A stretch of 64,000 nt of DNA from Gonium pectorale (lineage: Eukaryota; Chlorophyta; Chlorophyceae; Chlamydomonadales; Volvocaceae), in assembly GCA_001584585.1 (NCBI GenBank), contig LSYV01000014.1, positions 1,551,860 to 1,615,859 of the forward strand. Direction: 5' to 3'. Below, in pieces: positions 59,024 through 64,000 of this stretch. Below the pieces are notes generated by a model that was not told the origin of the DNA, ran no database searches, and saw nothing but the letters and a program-made list of their open reading frames with translations. The position numbers were made by a program, and so were the translations under genes. Each line of letters opens with the position of its first letter. Positions within the stretch are counted from its first letter, which is position 1.

Positions 59024-59526
59024 NNNNNNNNNNNNNNNNNNNNNNNNNNNNNNNNNNNNNNNNNNNNNNNNNNNNNNNNNNNNNNNNNNNNNNNNNNNNN
59101 NNNNNNNNNNNNNNNNNNNNNNNNNNNNNNNNNNNNNNNNNNNNNNNNNNNNNNNNNNNNNNNNNNNNNNNNNNNNNNNNNNNNNNNNNNNNNNNNNNNN
59201 NNNNNNNNNNNNNNNNNNNNNNNNNNNNNNNNNNNNNNNNNNNNNNNNNNNNNNNNNNNNNNNNNNNNNNNNNNNNNNNNNNNNNNNNNNNNNNNNNNNN
59301 NNNNNNNNNNNNNNNNNNNNNNNNNNNNNNNNNNNNNNNNNNNNNNNNNNNNNNNNNNNNNNNNNNNNNNNNNNNNNNNNNNNNNNNNNNNNNNNNNNNN
59401 NNNNNNNNNNNNNNNNNNNNNNNNNNNNNNNNNNNNNNNNNNNNNNNNNNNNNNNNNNNNNNNNNNNNNNNNNNNNNNNNNNNNNNNNNNNNNNNNNNNN
59501 NNNNNNNNNNNNNNNNNNNNNNNNNN
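59024..59526. other. assembly gap (503 N)
   Basis: Run of N. Sequence to the right begins within 13 bases of a paired-end linker, so the scaffold join may rest on artefactual reads. Confidence 0.99.
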
Positions 59527-59538
59527 CCTCCCACGACT

Positions 59539-59580
59539 CGTAATAACTTCGTATAGCATACATTATACGAAGTTATACGA
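59539..59580. other. 454 paired-end linker with loxP (assembly contaminant)
   Basis: A perfect 34-bp loxP site lies at 59543-59576: 13-bp arms ATAACTTCGTATA and their complement around the spacer GCATACAT. It is flanked by CGTA on the left and ACGA on the right, which together give the 42-base loxP circularisation linker of 454 Titanium paired-end libraries. It is not algal DNA. Confidence 0.95.
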
Positions 59581-59680
59581 CAGCGCCCAGCGCCCAGCGC
59601 CCAGCGCCCAGCGCCCAGCGCCCAGCGCCCAGCGCCCAGCGCCCAGCGCCCAGCGCCCAGTGCTCAGTGCCCAGCGCCCG
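59581..59680. repeat. 7-bp tandem repeat (AGCGCCC)n
   Basis: About a dozen perfect AGCGCCC units, then AGTGCTC / AGTGCCC variants. It directly abuts the linker, so its true length and left border are unknown. Confidence 0.9.
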
Positions 59681-59998
59681 ATCAGGCCCGAGTGCGTTGT
59701 TGGGCGTATGTGCGGTTGGCCACTCTGGCCAAGGTGCCACCGCGGAGCGGACACTCGGGTCGAGGGGCACGGCAGCGCTTGGCTTGTTCCTGGAATACCA
59801 ACCACAAGTTCTATTAACCAACGCGACCCACGGGTCGGTGGACGCCTTCCTTGACTATACAACTCGGATAACAGCCAACTTCAACTACCGCCTTGACGAA
59901 GTCGGGTTCACGGCGACGACACCTCTAGAAGCACGACTTCACGACGTGGACTAAAGTCTTTGCATCATTCGCACATCAGTTCGTTCTCCGGCGACAGG
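59681..59998. other. 5' flank of the membrane-protein gene
   Basis: A plus-strand frame here ends at 59954 and reads plausibly protein-like in its second half (QPQVLLTNATHGSVDAF, FNYRLDEVGFTATT), but no family or upstream exon supports it. It could be the last exon of a gene lost in the gap, or 5' UTR. Confidence 0.35.
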
Positions 59999-62900
59999 AT
60001 GCAAAACGGAGTCCCTGCAGCTGCGGACTCGGCCGGCCCCGCGGGGCCGCAACTGCCGCTGCTGTCCTTCGGCGCGTGGTTCGCGCGCCGCGCCCGCCGG
60101 ACCGACGTGGCCCTTCTTCTGTTGGAGCTAGTCTTTATCACAGGACCCCACGTGACGCGGGTCATGCAGCACGCAGTCTGCGTTCCAACGGGTGGCGGTC
60201 CGCACTCTGCGCTGCAGGCGGAGCTGCCCCTCCTCGACCCCGCCGCCCGCCGCGCAGACGCCGTTCTGGCCGGCTTCCCCTGCGCTGCGCCGTACCCCCG
60301 CCAGCTGCTGTACACGTTCCGCACGGGAGCTGCGGTGGACCCCCGGCTCCGACTGCGGCTCTTGGACTACGCCAACTTGTGCCATTTGGTGGCTCAGCTA
60401 CCGGCCCTTGCCCTGGCCTTCACCTCCCTGCCGCTGTACGAGCTTTCCCGGAGCAGCCTCTTTGTCGCCATGATCCTGGCGCCGCCATTGGGATGTCTCT
60501 TTGCCGCCGCCCTCGCGCCGACTGGGCTGCTGGCGCTCGGAGTTGGGTGCTACTTTGGCAGCGTGCGGCGGCGCCTGGAGCTGGCGGTCTTCTTCTCCTG
60601 GAAGCTGATCGTCGTACAACGGGTACGTACGGCACAGCACGCACTGATGGCGGGCGCTCCGACAGTCATAGCAGCCATTCCTTTCCCATTCTCCTTTCTC
60701 TGGGTGCCAGGCTGCTCCTTCGTAGCACCTCTTTGTTTGCGACACGCGCGCTGCAAGTGTTGCTCATAGACTGTTGGTGTACGCCAAGCAGTCCTTGACC
60801 TGATTCCTGAAGACGTTGCCTAACCCAATGACAGGTTCCGGCGACGGTTCAGCTGGTGGTAGGACCAGTCCTCTGGGTGACACTGGAAGCAGCCGCATGC
60901 GTTCTCCACCGCAGACTGCAGGCGCCGGCTTTCGGCGGGCGTGTCGGTTGGCCCCCGGCTCCGAAGGGCGTGCGACCCTGCGAGGCGGCACTGCACCTTG
61001 CGCTTTTGGCAGTTCTGCCGTACGCTCTCGTACGGCACTGGGAGATCACGGCCCACCGGCCCGAGTACCGCAGCTATCTGCGACGTCGTCGGCAGCTGGC
61101 CAGCAGCGGCGGCCTTCCTACTGATGGTGCCGAGAACGTCCGTGGTGCCAGCGTCGGGTCGAAAAGTGGCAGTGACAGCGACACGCGGGACCAGAGCCAG
61201 CTGCCCTGCGGCAACAGCAGCAGCGTTTTTACCCCAGCAGCCGCCTCCTCGCTGCCCAACGCGCAGTCCGCAGCAGCGGCCATACCCTGTGAGCCGCCCG
61301 AAGGGGCCGAGGCGCCCATGCGCGGCTGCGTCGGTCCAGAAGCGGCCGTGGACGATGGCGCGGAGGCAAATCTCGGCTGCGCGCCGAGCCCCCCTGCCTC
61401 CGCCCTGTACCGCTCGAGCGAAAGCCAGCTGCTGGTCAGCCTTAAGGTCCCACTGCCCAGCGGCATCGCATTCAAACAGGCAGCTGCCCGGGCCCATGCA
61501 GCTGTGTGTGCCACCTTGCAGCAGGTCAATGCTGGTGCTGACGCCGACGCCTGGTGTTCAGTGGCGGCGGGCGGTGGAAGCGCCGCCCGTGGCGTCCCGC
61601 AGCCGGTGCAGCTCTTCTCGGCGGTGTACGTAGCTGGATGCATACAGCTGCTGCTGACGCTGCGGTGCGGCCGTGGCGGCGACGCAGCTGCTAGCAGCGG
61701 CGCCAGCGACGTTGAGAGCAGCCGCCAGACGGGAGGAGGGGCCCGAACAGCTCTGTACCACATGGCTGTAGACAGCGCGCTGGGCGAGGGTGAGGGCGAT
61801 GCCGCCGCCGCCGGCGGGCTTTGCATGATCGCGGAGAGCGTACGGCATGCTTTAGTGCGGGTTGTAGAAGGGGCCGCGATTGCAGGGGCCGCGGACGGTG
61901 GAAAGCTTTTCCACAGCGCCCTGCCCGGTGCTCTGGTCTGGCCGCCGGCCGCGCCACTGCTGTCCGGCGCACTAGCGCCGCATCTGGAGCGGACCGTAGC
62001 CAGCTTAGCCGCCCGCAGCCCGGCGCCGGCAGGGAGCTCGCAAGCCGCCCCCGAGGCGGTCGTGGTGTCGCTGTGCATGTCAGATGAGCGGCTGCGCGGC
62101 GCCCTCGGGGTGCTGGCCGGACCCACGGGTCTGTCGGGCGGGCGGCAGCAGCGGCCCGAGAAGGTCCACCTGGACGACTTCCTCTTCCCCGCAGCCGGAC
62201 CCGGACCCGTTGGAGGGGCCACGTTCGAGTGCTTGGGTCCCCTTGCAATTATAAGGTGGGCGCCTCATATGAGGTGTCCAAATCACCATAGTGTTATACA
62301 GGGTTTGCAATAGGGGTACTGTATGCGTTTCATTATGCCACCAAATGGATTGAAGGCAGAGCCCTTTGAAAGGCCGGCGGCTTCTACCGTGCTGACGAGT
62401 CCTTTATTTGCATAGAACGAAGCTGCCCGCAACAGTCTTAATGACTGCAGGACGGGAGGACGGGAGGTAACCAGCCCTGCCTTGACCCTTAAAACCGCCC
62501 GCAGGCTGGCCCTCCCGCCCGCTGCGCTGTGCGCCCCTGGAGCCCTGATGATTCATGTCCTACCGCCCCCCCTGGAGCCGCACGCCGCTGAGGCGTCCGC
62601 ACCTATATCCCGTGCTGCTGAGCAGCAGCAGCAGCAGCAGCAGCAATGGCTAGCAGCTGCACCCCTGGCGTCGCTTCCGCTGCTGGTTCTGCCTCCCACC
62701 GCGGCGCAGGAGATCCGGCGGTTGTTTGAGGAGGTGCTGGGCGCGGAGGCCGTAGCCTGCCTGGACGGGCTGCTGTCCAGGCAGGCGGGAGGAGGTCAGG
62801 ACCAGCAATGTCCCCTGGCTGATGCCGCCGCAATCGTTGAATCCAGTGGCATGTACGACGTAGTGTACGACATGGGCAGCCTGCTCAGCATGCCGTACAG

Positions 62901-63708
62901 CGACAGAGCGGCATCGGGTGCCGAGGCGCACGCGGAGGGGGGCTCGCTGCCGCCCCAGCCGGTGGAGGAGCCACGGGTCTTTGACGGCCTGATGCGGCTA
63001 TTCGCATCCCGCGGCATGGAGGCTTGCCTACGGGAGGCGCTGCGGATCCTGGAGGCGGGCGGCGGAGTGCGACCCGCAGAACTATCGGGGGCTTCCGCCG
63101 GCGGCGGAGGCACGCTCGGGTGCACCGCCGGCACTGATGCCTTCAACGTGTCAGCAGCGGCAGCACCGGCGGGGGGGCCTGCGGAAGGCTCACGCACCGG
63201 CGAAGGCCCCAACATTGCACCTGGGCTCCTCGCCCAAGGAGAGGCCGGAGTCACGTTGCATGACCACGGCGACGGCAACGATGGAAGGGGTGGCTTTGCC
63301 AGCGGCTCCGAGACTGATCCAAGGCTGCCGAACCGTAACGGCCCTGCTCCGCCACATGCGCTCGCCAGGCGGCCGCCTCGCGGTCCGGCCTGGTGGCTGC
63401 GGGCGCTACTTTGGGGCTTCCAGTCGCCGGCGCAGGAGGCCGCCTACCAGGACTTCAAGGCGGCGCAGCTCGTGGGACTGGACCGCATGGCATTCCTCCT
63501 GGAGGCGGGGCTACGAGCGGCGACCGTGCGCTGTGTGTACGACGCCGGCAAGCAGCAGCTGCCGCTGTCAGTGGCGGCAGCCGCGGGGCACAGCCGGCCC
63601 ACCGGGCCGGCGCTGCTGCGGCCGGAGATGGCTACGCAGTGCGTCCTCCTGGCCGTGATCCTCATGGTGCTGGCCCTGGCACTGCTCACTCCTCTGCACC
63701 GCACGTGA
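59999..63708 (+). CDS. multi-pass membrane protein of unknown function
   Basis: Not recognised. Three exons: 59999-60622, 60835-62255, 62505-63708 (phases 0 and 2), about 1,080 residues. Exon 1 starts MQNGVPAAADSAGP and has hydrophobic segments at VALLLLELVFITG, LCHLVAQLPALALAF, LFVAMILAPPLGCLFAA, LLALGVGCYF and LELAVFFSWKLIVV. Exon 2 begins with VQLVVGPVLWVTLEAAACVL and LHLALLAVLPYALV, then becomes a long soluble, Ala/Ser-rich region. Exon 3 carries eight glutamines, a leucine-rich stretch (LFEEVLGAEAVACLDGLLS), and a final transmembrane helix just before PLHRT and the stop. The pattern is an N-terminal bundle of about six or seven helices, a large hydrophilic loop or domain and a C-terminal anchor. 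The ATG at 59999 is the first in frame after an in-frame stop at 59952; it follows a CAG, so it could also be the start of an internal exon. Confidence 0.75.
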
Positions 63709-64000
63709 GTCTCGTCCGGAGCGTGCAAGCTTCAGGACATGACGACTATGTGGTTTATGAACGGCTGACCAATGTACGACAAACACTTCCACAAGCACGT
63801 CCCTTCCGTTGTTAGAAATTGGTGCAAAAGGTGTCGACAGCTCTCTGCGCGACTCATTGTGAAGGGGCGTAAGACGTCCAAACCTGGTTCATAATCGAAT
63901 TAAGGATCCCTGTTGTGGCACTGAACTCATGATCTAACAGCACCGCTCCTCTTGCATCACGTCCCTTGGTGAGGGAGACAAATGCCCATGCCGATTCCCA

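Noticed and set aside
59543..59576. loxP as evidence of a Cre-lox transgene or a natural recombination site
   Set aside because: The flanking four bases on each side match the 454 paired-end linker exactly and the site abuts an N gap; library carry-over explains it fully.
59581..59680. AGCGCCC repeat as telomeric DNA
   Set aside because: Green-algal telomeres are TTTTAGGG or TTTAGGG; this is an ordinary minisatellite.
59667..59954. 95-residue ORF with protein-like second half
   Set aside because: Starts in the 7-bp repeat flank beside a gap and linker, no family match or acceptor is clear; kept only as a note on the 5' flank.
1..64000. tRNA, rRNA or snoRNA genes
   Set aside because: Looked for cloverleaf B-box (GGTTCGANNCC) and rRNA landmark words on both strands; no convincing case was seen by eye.

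Overview
The window reads as nuclear DNA of a volvocine green alga (Chlamydomonas/Gonium/Volvox group). Evidence: very GC-rich coding DNA, many short introns with GTGAG/GTGCG donors and CAG acceptors, proteins with long Ala/Gly/Pro/Ser/Gln runs, and AMP deaminase, HECT-ligase and cyclic-nucleotide phosphodiesterase genes cut into small exons. It is a draft scaffold: two N runs are present (36846-36874 and 59024-59526), and a 454 paired-end linker containing a loxP site was left in the assembly beside the second gap. That library type was used for several colonial volvocine genomes; the species cannot be fixed from the sequence. Exon borders below were read by eye from splice signals and reading phase; expect errors of a few bases.

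Layout. 80-7768 (+): AMP deaminase, 5' end outside the window; one intron carries a near-perfect 200-nt hairpin and another a dispersed repeat. 19586-10527 (-): a HECT ubiquitin ligase whose catalytic C-lobe is interrupted by a huge low-complexity insertion containing a ubiquitin-interacting motif. 19851-24388 (+): a GATA-like protein with two zinc fingers, divergent from the HECT gene over about 260 bp. 33649-25938 (-): a very large secretory-pathway leucine-rich-repeat protein with several membrane segments. 34380-38600: a decayed LINE-type retrotransposon plus an inverted partial copy of a second element. 45889-40559 (-) and 47105-51738 (+): two head-to-head paralogous 3',5'-cyclic-nucleotide phosphodiesterases with identical exon phases, whose middle parts, introns included, are nearly identical while their 5' parts have diverged. 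53929-57001 (+): an unrecognised coiled-coil protein, apparently with a GC-AG intron. 59999-63708 (+): an unrecognised multi-pass membrane protein, with a decayed relative of its C-terminus on the other strand at 58578-58668.

The genes do not form a pathway. AMP deaminase (AMP to IMP) and the phosphodiesterases (cAMP/cGMP to 5'-NMP) touch purine nucleotides, but nothing shows co-regulation. The most informative items are the intronic hairpin, the palindromic phosphodiesterase pair with its gene-conversion-like core and splice-site microsatellite, the UIM-bearing insertion in the HECT C-lobe, and the linker artefact.
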